From Candidatus Zixiibacteriota bacterium (GTDB taxonomy: Bacteria > Zixibacteria > MSB-5A5 > GN15 > FEB-12), in the NCBI GenBank assembly GCA_034003725.1, contig JAVEYB010000004.1, positions 62,001 to 126,000 on the forward strand: DNA of 64,000 nt. Reading direction: 5' to 3'. The position numbers were made by a program, and so were the translations under genes. The notes under the pieces were generated by a model that had not been told where the DNA came from, did not search any database, and saw only the letters and a list, made by a program, of their open reading frames with translations. Of this stretch, positions 42,371-52,290 are shown one piece after another; the stretch's first letter is position 1; each line of letters opens with the position of its first letter.

Positions 42371-44053
42371 CTAGTGCATTTCGATATATCCGCACGGACA
42401 GTTCTCCGCGCATTTCTTGCAGCCGATACAGTATTCCATTTTGACCTTGTAGGGCTGACCCTTGATTAGCGGTTTGACAATAGCGCTGTCCTGGCAGAAG
42501 CTCCAGCACGTGCCGCAGTCGAAACACTTGCCGCAGCTCATGCATCGAAGCGATTCGGCGGTTGCCTCGTCCAGGGTCAGGGTAGACGCAATCTCCGCCG
42601 TAAGCGATTTCAGCCGTTCATCCGGGGCAAGCTCCTTAGTCGCGGTCCGCGGCCGCTGTTCGTAGTAGGCCAACATCATGTTCTCGGCCTTGATCAGTTT
42701 ACGCTCCTCCGGCTTATACGGGACTTCGCCGGTTAACATGGCGTGAATCTCCTCTGCCGCACGACGACCGTGGAATATGGCGGTGACGGCGATATCGAGG
42801 TTGATATTATCGCCTCCCGCGAATACCGCATCGACTTTCGTCTTCATATGTTCGTCGATCTTGATCCAGTCCCGGCCCTCGATGAGATCTTCGAAACCCG
42901 CGAAATCGGGCTGCTGTGAGATCGCTGCGATCAGTGCGGTGCACTCGAGTTCGTAGGTATCGCCATCGATCGGTACCGGCCGACGCCGACCCGACGAATC
43001 GGGTTCGCCGAGCTGCATGCGCTGGCAGGTGATCGAAGTCGCCCGGTCACCGCTCCTGGTAATGGCGATTGGCGCGGCCAGATACTCGATAGTCACGCCC
43101 TCCGCAAGAGCCCCCTCGATTTCCTCGGCAATGGCCGGCATTTCGTTGCGGGTGCGGCGATACAGGATGGTAACTTCGGCGCCCAATCGCCGCGACACCC
43201 GAGCGGCGTCGATCGCCGTGTCACCGCCGCCGACGACGACCACCTTCTTGCCCACATCGATCATATCGCCGACATTGATGCGGTGCAGGAAATCGGTACC
43301 GGTGTACACGTTGGCGGCATCTTCACCGTCGATCTTCAGCGAGTAACCGGTGTGTGCGCCGAGACCGACGAAAATCGCCTTGTAGTCTTTCTTGAGATCA
43401 GCGTACGGGATATCTTTTCCAATTATCGTATTCAGCTTGAGTTCGACGCCCATGTCGAGGATGCGCTGTATTTCGGCATCGAGAATGTTTTGCGGCAGAC
43501 GATAATCCGGGATGCCGTAGCGCAGCATGCCGCCGGACTTGGGGAACGCTTCGAACACCGTCACCGGATATCCGCGTCGCGCCAGTTGATATGCGGCGGT
43601 CATGCCGGCAGGCCCCGATCCGATAATGGCTATTTTCTCCGGGCGCTTTTCCTCGGTGAGCTTTTTCGGCTTCAGTCCCTTGCGTAGTCCAAAGTCTCCG
43701 AGCGCCCGCTCGAAGGCGTTGATTGCGATCGCACCCTCGAGTTTCGCACGGTTGCATTCCGTTTCGCACGGGTGCGGGCAGACCCGGCCGCATACCGACG
43801 GGAACGGCGATGTCTCCGTCCACCGATGCCAGGCTTCTTCGAATGCCTGCTCCTGAGTCTTGCCGTACGCTTCCGCCTTGTGGACGATCATCAGGCATTC
43901 GCGAATCTGGTTCTGGTTAGGACAGGTGTTGATACACGGCGGTATCTTTTCAACAAGATATGGCCGAAGGTCCGATGTCTCCCGGCTCGATGCCCCACCG
44001 GAAGAGCGGCCCAGACCTCCAAGTTTCTTTACCTTCTTGACTACTTTTGCCAT
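42371..44053 (-). CDS. dsrL: DsrL-type NAD(P)H:acceptor flavoprotein
   Basis: A 560-residue GltD-like iron-sulfur flavoprotein. An N-terminal cysteine region (CINTCPNQNQIRECL, CGRVCPHPCETECNR) is followed by an FAD site (IAIIGSGPAGMTAAYQLARRG), a pyridine-nucleotide site (VVVVGGGDTAIDAARVSRRLG with YRRTRNEMPA, whose arginines suggest NADPH use) and a C-terminal two-cluster ferredoxin domain (CMSCGKCFDCGTCWSFC, CIGCKKCAENCP). The layout and the place in the dsr run match DsrL, which exchanges electrons with DsrAB. ATG at 44053 is chosen for its GGGAGAG site. DsrL is best known from sulfur oxidisers; a second type occurs in some reducers. Confidence 0.85.
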   Translation of the reverse strand: MAKVVKKVKKLGGLGRSSGGASSRETSDLRPYLVEKIPPCINTCPNQNQIRECLMIVHKAEAYGKTQEQAFEEAWHRWTETSPFPSVCGRVCPHPCETECNRAKLEGAIAINAFERALGDFGLRKGLKPKKLTEEKRPEKIAIIGSGPAGMTAAYQLARRGYPVTVFEAFPKSGGMLRYGIPDYRLPQNILDAEIQRILDMGVELKLNTIIGKDIPYADLKKDYKAIFVGLGAHTGYSLKIDGEDAANVYTGTDFLHRINVGDMIDVGKKVVVVGGGDTAIDAARVSRRLGAEVTILYRRTRNEMPAIAEEIEGALAEGVTIEYLAAPIAITRSGDRATSITCQRMQLGEPDSSGRRRPVPIDGDTYELECTALIAAISQQPDFAGFEDLIEGRDWIKIDEHMKTKVDAVFAGGDNINLDIAVTAIFHGRRAAEEIHAMLTGEVPYKPEERKLIKAENMMLAYYEQRPRTATKELAPDERLKSLTAEIASTLTLDEATAESLRCMSCGKCFDCGTCWSFCQDSAIVKPLIKGQPYKVKMEYCIGCKKCAENCPCGYIEMH

Positions 44054-44073
44054 GCTGCTTCTCTCCCGCTCTC

Positions 44074-44109
44074 GGGGAGTGGACTGCCCGGACAAAAGGT
44101 CCACTCCCC
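44074..44109 (-). other. Perfect 11-bp hairpin in the dsrN-dsrL spacer
   Basis: GGGGAGTGGAC pairs with GTCCACTCCCC across a 14-base loop. It lies 21 bases upstream of the dsrL-type start codon in a 133-base spacer. There is no T-run after it on the minus strand, so a processing site or translational control element is as likely as a terminator. Confidence 0.5.
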
Positions 44110-44186
44110 TGGGGCCATTCGTTCTTTCGTCGTCGGACACGGCTCCGGCGTTTGGATTCCCGTGGCCGTCCGTTCCTCTATCTGGT

Positions 44187-45641
44187 TCACATCGTCAGCG
44201 ACTTCGCCACAGACGGCTCAGGTTCCTCCTCCGGAGAGCTGTCAGTCGATGCTGTGGACGACGATCGTTGTTGCCGATATCGTGCAGCCGCATTCACGAA
44301 CGACGGCGCCCAACACGACACGCCGTCGGCATGGATATGAACATACGAGGCCATCACGTTCTTCTTGAGCAGACCGTCGCGTCCGCCGCCGAGGCCGACG
44401 CCTGTTTCGATTTTCAGACATGTCTGTGTCGACATTGAACCGGATGCCCCGGTATAATGAAACTCGTGCCCTCGGATACGCGTCCCGGGTGCCAGAAACG
44501 GGTTGACGACGTCGACAGTAGCGTCGACGTACCCGTGACCGCAGGGCTTGTGCTGCATCGTAAGGTCTATGTCGAAAACACCGGCGAGCTGGTACGTTCG
44601 ATCATCCCGGCACAGCGTCCTCGCAAGGTAGATCAGTCCACCGCACTCCGCATAAACGGGCAATCCGCTGTCGGCAGCCCGGTGCACGGATCGCATCAGC
44701 GCACGATTTCCGGCCAGCCGGTCGAGTTGTGTTTCCGGAAATCCGCCGCCGATATAAAGCCCGTCGAGTCCGACGGGAAGCGATTGATCCGTCAGCGAAT
44801 CGATCGCGACCAGGCGTGCGCCCGCCTGCTCGAGCGCCTCCAGGTTTTCGGGATAGTAAAAGGTGAACACGGAATCCCGAAAGACACCGATCGTGCACGT
44901 AGCGCGAGCCGGCGACACCGGTTCGGCGGTGTTGACGGGTTGGTCGAACCGGTGAGCGATTTCGATAAGCGCGTCGAGATCAAGATGGTGCAGTGCGAGT
45001 TCGGTCAGGCGGGTCTTGATCTCGGCGCATTCATCGGTTTCGGTCGGCGGCACCAGGCCGAGATGGCGGCTCGGGATGAGCGCGCGGCCACTTCCCAGCT
45101 TCGGCAGCGCGCCCAACACCGGAATACCGCATCCTTGCTCAATGGTGGCGCGGGCAATTGACTCGTGTCGAGTACCCGCGACGCGATTGAGAATAACCCC
45201 GGCGATCGCAACGCCGGGTTCGAATACCATCGCTCCCATCACCAGTGCGGCCAGCGTCCGGGTGGCCTTGGTCGCATCGACCACGAGGATGACCGGTGCC
45301 GCCAGAAGTCTGGCGAGGGAGGCACTTGAGTGAGTGCCCTCCAGGTCTTGACCGTCGAAGAGTCCCCGGTTGCCTTCGATGAGCGCCAGATCACGGCCGG
45401 TGCTGGACGCGCCGAACCGTTGGCGCACGGATTCCGCCGGCACCATAAAGGTGTCGAGGTTCCGGCACGCGGTATCGGCCGCCCAGCCGAGCCAGGCGGC
45501 ATCGATATAATCCGGCCCTTTTTTGAACGGAGCGACCTTTACGCCCCTCGAGCGCAGTGCTCTCAGCAGGCTTAACGAGACAATCGTCTTGCCCGTATCA
45601 CCCGAGAGCCCCGCGATGAGCAACCGTGGTGTACCGCGCAT
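44187..45641 (-). CDS. dsrN: DsrN, cobyrinate a,c-diamide synthase-like amidase
   Basis: A 484-residue homologue of CobB/CbiA. The N-terminal ATPase starts LLIAGLSGDTGKTIVSLSLL and has KKGPDYIDAAW and EGNRGLFDG; the C-terminal amidotransferase half has the glutaminase motif VYAECGGLIYLAR. DsrN is proposed to amidate sirohaem for DsrAB, and the location inside the dsr run supports that over a role in cobalamin synthesis. ATG at 45641 with AGGAATAAG is preferred to a GTG five codons upstream. It lies 24 bases after the dsrD stop. Confidence 0.9.
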   Translation of the reverse strand: MRGTPRLLIAGLSGDTGKTIVSLSLLRALRSRGVKVAPFKKGPDYIDAAWLGWAADTACRNLDTFMVPAESVRQRFGASSTGRDLALIEGNRGLFDGQDLEGTHSSASLARLLAAPVILVVDATKATRTLAALVMGAMVFEPGVAIAGVILNRVAGTRHESIARATIEQGCGIPVLGALPKLGSGRALIPSRHLGLVPPTETDECAEIKTRLTELALHHLDLDALIEIAHRFDQPVNTAEPVSPARATCTIGVFRDSVFTFYYPENLEALEQAGARLVAIDSLTDQSLPVGLDGLYIGGGFPETQLDRLAGNRALMRSVHRAADSGLPVYAECGGLIYLARTLCRDDRTYQLAGVFDIDLTMQHKPCGHGYVDATVDVVNPFLAPGTRIRGHEFHYTGASGSMSTQTCLKIETGVGLGGGRDGLLKKNVMASYVHIHADGVSCWAPSFVNAAARYRQQRSSSTASTDSSPEEEPEPSVAKSLTM

Positions 45642-45665
45642 GGGCTTATTCCTCACACGCTCGGG

Positions 45666-45911
45666 TCAATCGTTGGCTGCACCCTCTCGATGCGGCAGTT
45701 CCAGGAAACTCCCGCCGAAATAGGTGTAGACACACCGACCGCTGTCCACGAGCTGCTTGATCGCAGCCTTGCAGACCTTCTTGTCAATATCATCGCCGTA
45801 GAGTTCCATCATGGCCTTGGTGAGGTCCATGGGTTTGAGCTTCTTCTGCCCCTGGGCCTCTTTGACCATGTTGAACATCGCGTCGGCGATCTCTTCGACT
45901 GTCTTTGCCAT
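45666..45911 (-). CDS. dsrD: DsrD
   Basis: An 81-residue winged-helix-like protein that begins MAKTVEEIADAMFNMVKEAQGQKKLKP and contains CVYTYFGGSFLELP, both typical of DsrD. DsrD is found with reductive-type DsrAB and is reported to stimulate DsrAB activity allosterically. It lies 11 bases after dsrB. Its presence supports the sulfite-reducing direction of this locus. Confidence 0.95.
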   Translation of the reverse strand: MAKTVEEIADAMFNMVKEAQGQKKLKPMDLTKAMMELYGDDIDKKVCKAAIKQLVDSGRCVYTYFGGSFLELPHREGAAND

Positions 45912-45922
45912 GGCATTACCCT

Positions 45923-46999
45923 CTAGAACGTTAGGTGGGTTGACCGCTTATAGGTCAGCCCGGCATGCTTGAAGTCGTCGATATGTTCTTTCTGGAACGG
46001 GATGTCGGCCATCCGGAAGAACTTCGGCCAGCCGATTCGCTGAATCCACTCGCCCATCCGTTCGTGGTTGCGGGCGTTCGCCGCCCACAGTTCCACCAGC
46101 CTTCGGACCGCATCGGTCACTTCCGGCCAGCGCGGCGGATTGTTGGAAATAAACGGAATAGCGAGTTTCGAGAACATCGGCTCGTGACGCGCGTTGGACA
46201 CCTTGCCTCCGACCCAAATCGACACGCCATCATTCAGCGGATCGTTCAACGGCATCGACGGACAGACGGTGTAGCAGTTGGCGCAGAACATGCAGTTGTC
46301 CTCGATCACTTCCACTGACTGGTTGCCATCGACGATCGCCGGTCGAATTGCGGCCGTCGGGCACGCGGCAACCACGTTCGGGATCTCACACTGCTTCTTG
46401 AGCATCTCGTGGTTTACTTTCGGAGGACGGCGGTGAATGCCCAGGATGGCGATATCCGAACAGTGTACCGCGCCGCACATGTTGAGACAGCACGCCAGTG
46501 CGATACGGAGCTTGCCCGGCAGCTTCTTCCGACCATCGAAGTACTCAATCAGGTCGTCCATCACGCACTTCACGATTCCCGACGCATCGGTGGCCGCCGA
46601 GTGACAGTGCACCCAGCCCTGTGTGTGTACGATCGAAGTGATCGCGTTCCCGATGCCACCAACCGGGTGACCGATCTTCTGCAGATCGGCGATAAGCGGG
46701 TCGATATTCGACGGGTCGGTCAACAGGAACTCGACATTGTGCCGGCTGGTGAATCGCAGATAGCCGCCGGTGTATTTGTCGGCCAAGTCCGCATAAATGC
46801 GGATTTTGTCGATACTGAGCAGACGGCCAGAGGACGCGCGAACCGTGTACAGCTTGTCGCCGGTTTCCGAGACGTGTACCATGACACCCGGCTTAAGGAT
46901 CTCATGATATTTCCACTTGCCGTAATTCTGCTTGATAATCGGCGGCAAGAACCTCTCATAGTGTGGCGGGCCGAAGTCCGTCCGTCTTTCTACTGCCAT
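45923..46999 (-). CDS. dsrB: Dissimilatory sulfite reductase beta subunit DsrB
   Basis: A 358-residue DsrB. The sirohaem/[4Fe-4S] binding residues lie in [18 protein letters not shown] (about residues 130-150) and [15 protein letters not shown] (about residues 168-182), and the inserted ferredoxin domain shows [12 protein letters not shown] near residue 235. With DsrA it reduces sulfite on sirohaem. It lies 54 bases after dsrA. Confidence 0.98.
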   Translation of the reverse strand: MAVERRTDFGPPHYERFLPPIIKQNYGKWKYHEILKPGVMVHVSETGDKLYTVRASSGRLLSIDKIRIYADLADKYTGGYLRFTSRHNVEFLLTDPSNIDPLIADLQKIGHPVGGIGNAITSIVHTQGWVHCHSAATDASGIVKCVMDDLIEYFDGRKKLPGKLRIALACCLNMCGAVHCSDIAILGIHRRPPKVNHEMLKKQCEIPNVVAACPTAAIRPAIVDGNQSVEVIEDNCMFCANCYTVCPSMPLNDPLNDGVSIWVGGKVSNARHEPMFSKLAIPFISNNPPRWPEVTDAVRRLVELWAANARNHERMGEWIQRIGWPKFFRMADIPFQKEHIDDFKHAGLTYKRSTHLTF

Positions 47000-47053
47000 A
47001 TCAAACCTCTATGTTCCACTGGTTTTTCGTTTTCAGACTCCCTGGAGAATCGA

Positions 47054-48268
47054 TTACGACTCGGTCTCCTCTTCGTCGCCGCTGTCTTCCTCGAAGTATT
47101 CTTCATAGAAGACGTAGGGATTCTCACGGGGATGAGCAACCATCTCAGGGATGGGCTCGACACCGATCGCATCGAGGAAGTTCCCCAGACCGACACGCTG
47201 GATGAACTCGCCGACGCGTTCGCGGTTTTTGCCCTCTTCGCACCAGAGATCCCAGATGCGCTCGATGAGGTCCTTCAGCTCGTCATACGGCGGTTCCATT
47301 TTCATGAACGGAACGAGAACCGATGACAGCTGAGCGCCCTCCACGATCGGCGCTTTGGAACCGATCAGGATCATGCAGCCTCGATCCTTGCCGGGGCGCA
47401 GCGCCTTGGGCATTACGTTGATGCAGTGCATGCACTTGACGCAGTAGCTGTTTTCGATAGACAGCTCTTTGCCGTTCCATTCCATGCACTTGCCGGGGCA
47501 GTGCTCGACTACGTCTTGCTGGATATTCAGGCCCGTATCCACGTACTTTTTCACCTCGGCCTGATCCATCTGGATATCGTCGCGCCAGGTTCCGATGAAG
47601 GACATGTCGGCACGCGCTATTGAGGCCACGCAATCGTTTGGACACCCCGAAAATTTGAACTTGAACTTGTAGGGAAACGCCGGGCGATGCAGCTCATCCT
47701 GGAAATCCTGGGTGAGTGTGTAGCATGCCTTCATGGTGTCGTAGCAAGCCCACTCGCACCGCGCCATGCCGTTACAGCAGCTGGGGGTCCGAAGGTCCGA
47801 TCCCGAACCACCGATGTCGAAGTCAATCTTGGCCAGCTCTTCGAATATCGGCTCCAGTTGTTCGGTGCGGGTACCGAGGAACACGATGTCGCCGGTTGAA
47901 CCGTGCATGTTGGTCAATCCGGAACCATGGCGTTCCCAGATGTCGCACAGTTTGCGCAAGGCCTCGCTGGTGTAAAACCAGCCGGCCGGCTGGTTGATTC
48001 GCATCGTGTGAAAATGCGAGATTCCCGGAAACTTGTCGGGCAGGTCGGAATACCGACCGATCACGCCGCCGCCATAGCCCATGACGCCGACGATTCCGCC
48101 GTGTTTCCAGTGTCCGATTTTCTCGTGATACGACTGCTCCAGCTGCCCCAGAAGATCGTTGGCCATCGGAGAGCGCTTCGCCGCCATCTTGATTTCCTTG
48201 ACGAAACTCGGCCAGGCACCCTTTTCCAGTTCATCGAGCAACGGGGTCTTGTATGTTGTCTCCGCCAT
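47054..48268 (-). CDS. dsrA: Dissimilatory sulfite reductase alpha subunit DsrA
   Basis: A 404-residue DsrA. Cluster and sirohaem ligands are in [15 protein letters not shown] (about residues 168-180) and [17 protein letters not shown] (about residues 215-225); the ferredoxin domain shows [20 protein letters not shown] precedes the ATG. It is the first gene of a six-gene leftward run dsrA-B-D-N-L-C, behind a promoter with operator-like sites. Confidence 0.98.
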   Translation of the reverse strand: MAETTYKTPLLDELEKGAWPSFVKEIKMAAKRSPMANDLLGQLEQSYHEKIGHWKHGGIVGVMGYGGGVIGRYSDLPDKFPGISHFHTMRINQPAGWFYTSEALRKLCDIWERHGSGLTNMHGSTGDIVFLGTRTEQLEPIFEELAKIDFDIGGSGSDLRTPSCCNGMARCEWACYDTMKACYTLTQDFQDELHRPAFPYKFKFKFSGCPNDCVASIARADMSFIGTWRDDIQMDQAEVKKYVDTGLNIQQDVVEHCPGKCMEWNGKELSIENSYCVKCMHCINVMPKALRPGKDRGCMILIGSKAPIVEGAQLSSVLVPFMKMEPPYDELKDLIERIWDLWCEEGKNRERVGEFIQRVGLGNFLDAIGVEPIPEMVAHPRENPYVFYEEYFEEDSGDEEETES

Positions 48269-48343
48269 GATTTCTCCTCCCGGCTACCACAGAGTAACGC
48301 GGTTTGTTACAGCATCTATCCGTACCATCTTTATCGTCATGGC

Positions 48344-48361
48344 TCGTTATTTTTTTCACAA
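48344..48361. promoter_or_regulatory. Operator-like site, TCGTTA-TTTTTT-TCACAA
   Basis: Lies in the dsrA leader at about +68 to +85 from the predicted start of transcription. It keeps the same strong TTGTGA half as at the other sites (read on the minus strand). Confidence 0.55.
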
Positions 48362-48435
48362 AGTGCAGTGGGCAAAACGCCTCAATATCGACTCCAACGG
48401 CCAATGAGGATCGGTTTGTCCATTTCCCTCCATAC

Positions 48436-48464
48436 TATCTAATGAATTCCGGTTAATGCGTCAA
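48436..48464 (-). promoter_or_regulatory. Probable dsrA promoter
   Basis: On the minus strand TTGACG (48459-48464), 17-base spacer, TAGATA (48436-48441). The leader to the dsrA ATG would be about 160 bases. Confidence 0.65.
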
Positions 48465-48471
48465 GCCCAAA

Positions 48472-48489
48472 ATGTGAAAATTTTCTTTA
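48472..48489. promoter_or_regulatory. Weak operator-like half-site upstream of dsrA -35
   Basis: ATGTGA-N6-TCTTTA, beginning 8 bases upstream of the -35. Only one half matches; it is listed because the position is the same as at sat, qmoC and qmoA. Confidence 0.3.
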
Positions 48490-48668
48490 AGTCCGCCAAG
48501 CGTCCCATTTTGCACGGCGTAGCAAGAAACGACACGATAACAACTGAAAGTGTTATGCTGCAATAACTACGGAGATAGCCCGTGGATCAATACGGTCCAA
48601 AAAGTAACCGGGCATGGACTCTACCATGCTAATTAGTATAGTAGTTCTTCCGTCTTCAAACTGAAACG

Positions 48669-48690
48669 GACCCGCCTTTGCGGCGGGCCC
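48669..48690 (-). terminator. Terminator after qmoB
   Basis: CCCGCC (48671-48676) pairs with GGCGGG (48682-48687) across a 5-base loop, with GG and CC extending the stem imperfectly. On the minus strand it runs into GTTTCAGTTTG. It lies just past the qmoB stop. Confidence 0.6.
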
Positions 48691-48714
48691 ATACCGCGAA
48701 CCAGCTTCAGCCGG

Positions 48715-50937
48715 TTACATCCCTTTGTAGGGATTGAACCCGATCCCGCTTATCTCTTCCACAAAATCATCGAAGATATTAGGGAGCTTGTAGTATTCGT
48801 TAATGGCCAGTTCCACGATCTGCACGCGCTCCTCTTCCAGCACCAGCTGAGTCAACTTCTCACGGACGTTATCCATCCGGTAGTTGGCTAACTCCGACCC
48901 GCGGATAAAGTGGCACTGGTAGTCGTCGCCGCGCTTGCACCCGATCAGTATGATGCCGTCGAATCCCGACGCCAGCGCATCGGACACCCACACGGCGTTC
49001 ATCGATCCGAGGCAGCGCAGGGGGATAATCCTGACAAACGGCGAGTACTTCATCCGTTTGATCCCGGCCATGTCGACCGATGGGAGGGCGTCGTTTTCGC
49101 AGACAAACGCCAGGATTCGCGGCTTCTCGTCGAACTCGTCGGGCATGCTGATGGACTTGATCATCTTGGAAATCATGTTGACCGAGTAGTTCTTAAACGA
49201 AATGATTCGCTCCGGACAGGCGCCGAGGCAGACCCCGCACCGACGACAGCGGGTCGGATTCGGCAGCGGAGTCCCTTTCTCGTCCTCGTCCAACGCACCG
49301 AACGGACACTCTTCCGTGCAGCGCTTGCACTGCGTGCACTTGGTCATGAAGAAGTCGGGGAAGCTGCTATCACCGGCCCTCGGGTGGACCGCACTCCCCC
49401 GTGAGATCGCCTCGACCGCCTGGATGGCCTTCAGAGCCGCTCCGTAGGCGTCGGAGACCGACGCTGCAAAATCCATAGGGGAACGCACCGGGCCGGCCGC
49501 ATATATGCCCGTGCGACGGGTTTCGTACGGGAAGCAGATGAAGTGGCTGTCGGGGAAACCGTACTTGAGGGTCGGCAGGTCGGTGCCCTGGCGATACCCG
49601 AGGTTGATCAGATGGGCGCCTTTCTCGGCGCCGGCGGCGGCCTTCTTGCCGTCTTCGAGCAGAGCCTCATCGGCCGCATCCGCTGCAACAGGGATATCGT
49701 CGGGTTTGTTGGTTGTCACCATGCCGGTGGCAAGAACCACCATGTCCGCCTTTATGGTGATGTCTTCTCCGAGAAGGGTCTCAGACACATCAATGGCAAT
49801 CTGATCACCATCCGGCCTGACGCTGCCGATTTCTCCCTTGGTCAGGAACATACCGTCGTCGGTCTGCGCGTGCTGGTAGAAGAGCTCGTACTGCTGCGGT
49901 GAGCGGATGTCTTTGTAAATCACGTAAATCCTGGCATCCGGGTACTTTTCGCGCACGTACATCGCCTGCTTCAAGGAGACACGGCAGCAGACTGTCGAGC
50001 AGTAGGGCAGGTGGTCCTGATCGCGGGAGCCGGCGCACTGAATGAATGCGATTGAGCCAATCGGCTTGTTGTCGGACGGACGCTTCATCTCTCCCGACAG
50101 CGCCAACGCTTCCATCTTCACGTTGGTGATGATGTTCGGGCTGGAGCCGTAACCGAGATGGGATAGCTTTTCGGCCGGATATGGCGTCCACCCGGTCGCG
50201 ACGACCATCGCACCAACTTTGAACGACGGTGCGTCCGAGCCGTTTCTGAGCGTGACGTCGAATTTCCCCGGTGCGCCCTTGGCCGATTTTATCTGTGAGT
50301 TCGTATGAACCACAATGTTGTCGTGCGTCTCGACAGCCTTGACCAATTCAGGATACCCGGAGTCCTGCAGTTGCCGATACGGCGGTCGTTTCGGAAACAC
50401 TCTGGAAAATGACCGTGCCCAACCGCCCAGCTGCGGCTCCTTCTCGACCAGATGCACGCGGTAACCGGCGTCGGCCGCGGCTCGGGCCGCGGTCAATCCG
50501 GTCATACCGCCGCCGATGACGAGAATGTCCTTGCTGGTTTCCTCGATAAGAGGCACCGCCGGTTCAGAGGTCTGCACTTTGACGATACCCATGCGCAGGT
50601 AGTCCTCGACGAGCATCTGCGTGTCTTCGTCATTCGGCTCGTGCGCCCACGCGCCGTACTCGCGGATATTCGCGCGTTCGGTCAGTACCGAGTCGCCGAA
50701 TACGAAGAGCTCAGGAAATACGCGCTGGGAGCAGGCCGCGACAACGACCCGATTGAGCCCTTCAGTTTCGACATCTTTGCGGATGGTTTGTATTCCCTCG
50801 GCGCTGCACCACGCGTCATGCGTCTTGCAGACAGGCACGTGGTATTCGCCGGTCGCGACGGTAACCAGCTTGTCGACGTCGATCGATGACGCGATTTCGC
50901 AGCCCTTGCATATATAAACGCCAACCTTGGTGTCCAT
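48715..50937 (-). CDS. qmoB: QmoB, HdrA-like flavoprotein with MvhD-type domain
   Basis: A 740-residue soluble subunit of the Qmo complex. An N-terminal cysteine segment (YICKGCEIASSIDVDKL) precedes an HdrA-type FAD domain (VIGGGMTGLTAARAAADAG), two [4Fe-4S] motifs near residues 535-585 (CTQCKRCTEECPFGAL, CRRCGVCLGACPERI) and a C-terminal MvhD-like domain with cysteines in VCEND, RCLGS and IGCKRGDDYQC. This domain order is that of QmoB. It follows qmoA after 3 bases. No qmoC follows it. Confidence 0.95.
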   Translation of the reverse strand: MDTKVGVYICKGCEIASSIDVDKLVTVATGEYHVPVCKTHDAWCSAEGIQTIRKDVETEGLNRVVVAACSQRVFPELFVFGDSVLTERANIREYGAWAHEPNDEDTQMLVEDYLRMGIVKVQTSEPAVPLIEETSKDILVIGGGMTGLTAARAAADAGYRVHLVEKEPQLGGWARSFSRVFPKRPPYRQLQDSGYPELVKAVETHDNIVVHTNSQIKSAKGAPGKFDVTLRNGSDAPSFKVGAMVVATGWTPYPAEKLSHLGYGSSPNIITNVKMEALALSGEMKRPSDNKPIGSIAFIQCAGSRDQDHLPYCSTVCCRVSLKQAMYVREKYPDARIYVIYKDIRSPQQYELFYQHAQTDDGMFLTKGEIGSVRPDGDQIAIDVSETLLGEDITIKADMVVLATGMVTTNKPDDIPVAADAADEALLEDGKKAAAGAEKGAHLINLGYRQGTDLPTLKYGFPDSHFICFPYETRRTGIYAAGPVRSPMDFAASVSDAYGAALKAIQAVEAISRGSAVHPRAGDSSFPDFFMTKCTQCKRCTEECPFGALDEDEKGTPLPNPTRCRRCGVCLGACPERIISFKNYSVNMISKMIKSISMPDEFDEKPRILAFVCENDALPSVDMAGIKRMKYSPFVRIIPLRCLGSMNAVWVSDALASGFDGIILIGCKRGDDYQCHFIRGSELANYRMDNVREKLTQLVLEEERVQIVELAINEYYKLPNIFDDFVEEISGIGFNPYKGM

Positions 50938-50940
50938 GGC

Positions 50941-52218
50941 CTACCTCCTCGCTTCTGCCGTCATTGCCTTGAGCGCAGCACCGGTGGCGTCTTGAATCGA
51001 GCTTGCCACATCCATCGGCCTCAGCGCCGAGCCGGCGCCGATGATGCCGCAATCTCCGTCGGCAACCAGAAATCCGAACTCGTCGATCGGTACATCGAGC
51101 GGCGGCGGTTGATCAGCTGAATTCGGCACCATACCGATCGCGAGAACGGCCATATCAAGTTCGGCTTTGGTTATCTGTCCGGTCATCGTGTTCTCGGCCT
51201 CGAGAATCACGTTGCCGGTGGCCGGGTTTTCCACGATTTTGCCGACCTTTCCGCGGTGGAAATGCATTTTCGTGTCAGCCTGCCGGGCGACATAGAAGTC
51301 TTCATACCGTCCGGGTGACCGGACGTCTATGTAGAACATGTGGACGTCGGCGTCGGGATACCGCTCCCGCACGTAGGTCGCCTGTTTCATTGACGCCAGG
51401 CAACAGACTGCAGAGCAGTACGGCAGGTGGTTTTCGTCGCGAGACCCGGCGCATTGGACGAACCCAATACTCTTGATTTCTTTCTTGTCGGACGGCCGCA
51501 GGATCCTGCCTCCCGTGGGACCGGACTCCGACGCAAGTCGTTCCATGATCACGCTGGTAACGACGTTTGGAATACGTCCGAAGCCGAGATTGTCGATTTT
51601 CGTGGCGTCGTAAGGTCGCCACCCGGTTGCCCACACGATCGCCTTCACGGTGGCTGTGATCGTTCGCGGCTGCATTTCAAGATCGATCGCGCCGTGGGGA
51701 CACGCCTGCGCCACCTTCTTCATCCGCTCATCCGCTGCGTGTGCGGCATCGACTACATAGCGATGCGGGTAAGCCATCAGATGCGGCAGATAAATCGCCT
51801 TTGTCTTGTCGAGGCCGTAGTTCAGGTCGTTGTCCCGCTCGATGTCGCAGACTTTTTCGCATTCGCCGCACAGCGTGCACTTGTCGGTCACATATCGGGG
51901 GTTAAGACGAATGGTTACCTCGTAACGGCCGGGTTGTCCGGTCACGGACACAATCTCCGCGAGCGTCAGAACCCGAACCTTGTCTGTTACGCGAAGTCGC
52001 TTGAGATTGATCTCAATCCCGCACGATGGCGGACAAAGCTTCGGGAAGTACTGATTGGTCGCCAGAACACGCCCGCCGATCGTAGGCTTTCGTTCGATGA
52101 GAATGACGTTGCGACCGACCTCAGCGGTCTCAATCGCAGCCGTCATGCCGCTGATTCCGCCTCCGACGACCAGGGTGTTTGCTGATATTTCGTTCTGGAG
52201 AGGCTCAAATTCCGCCAT
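50941..52218 (-). CDS. qmoA: QmoA, HdrA-like flavoprotein
   Basis: A 425-residue HdrA-related subunit. It opens with an FAD site (NTLVVGGGISGMTAAIETAEVG), has one [4Fe-4S] motif (CTLCGECEKVCDIERDN, near residue 140) and the family segment GFVQCAGSRDENHLPYCSAVCC. ATG at 52218 follows AAGGAG at the right distance; two upstream in-frame ATGs lie within that site. With QmoB and QmoC it passes electrons from menaquinol to AprBA, possibly with electron confurcation. Confidence 0.95.
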   Translation of the reverse strand: MAEFEPLQNEISANTLVVGGGISGMTAAIETAEVGRNVILIERKPTIGGRVLATNQYFPKLCPPSCGIEINLKRLRVTDKVRVLTLAEIVSVTGQPGRYEVTIRLNPRYVTDKCTLCGECEKVCDIERDNDLNYGLDKTKAIYLPHLMAYPHRYVVDAAHAADERMKKVAQACPHGAIDLEMQPRTITATVKAIVWATGWRPYDATKIDNLGFGRIPNVVTSVIMERLASESGPTGGRILRPSDKKEIKSIGFVQCAGSRDENHLPYCSAVCCLASMKQATYVRERYPDADVHMFYIDVRSPGRYEDFYVARQADTKMHFHRGKVGKIVENPATGNVILEAENTMTGQITKAELDMAVLAIGMVPNSADQPPPLDVPIDEFGFLVADGDCGIIGAGSALRPMDVASSIQDATGAALKAMTAEARR

Positions 52219-52290
52219 ACCCATCTCCTTCATATTTGCCGTGAGCCATAATGCAAACCGACCGAATCGACAGGTTCGGGCAGGAGATGC

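Larger units (their letters stand above)
48269..48714. other. Intergenic region between qmoB and dsrA
   Basis: A 446-base stretch with no supported gene. It holds the dsrA promoter, one clear and one weak operator-like site, and a terminator for qmoAB near its right end. Confidence 0.6.

Noticed and set aside
44187-45641. Calling the CobB-like gene a cobalamin-synthesis gene
   Set aside because: It stands inside the dsr run between dsrD and the dsrL-type gene with no other corrin genes, which is the known place of dsrN.
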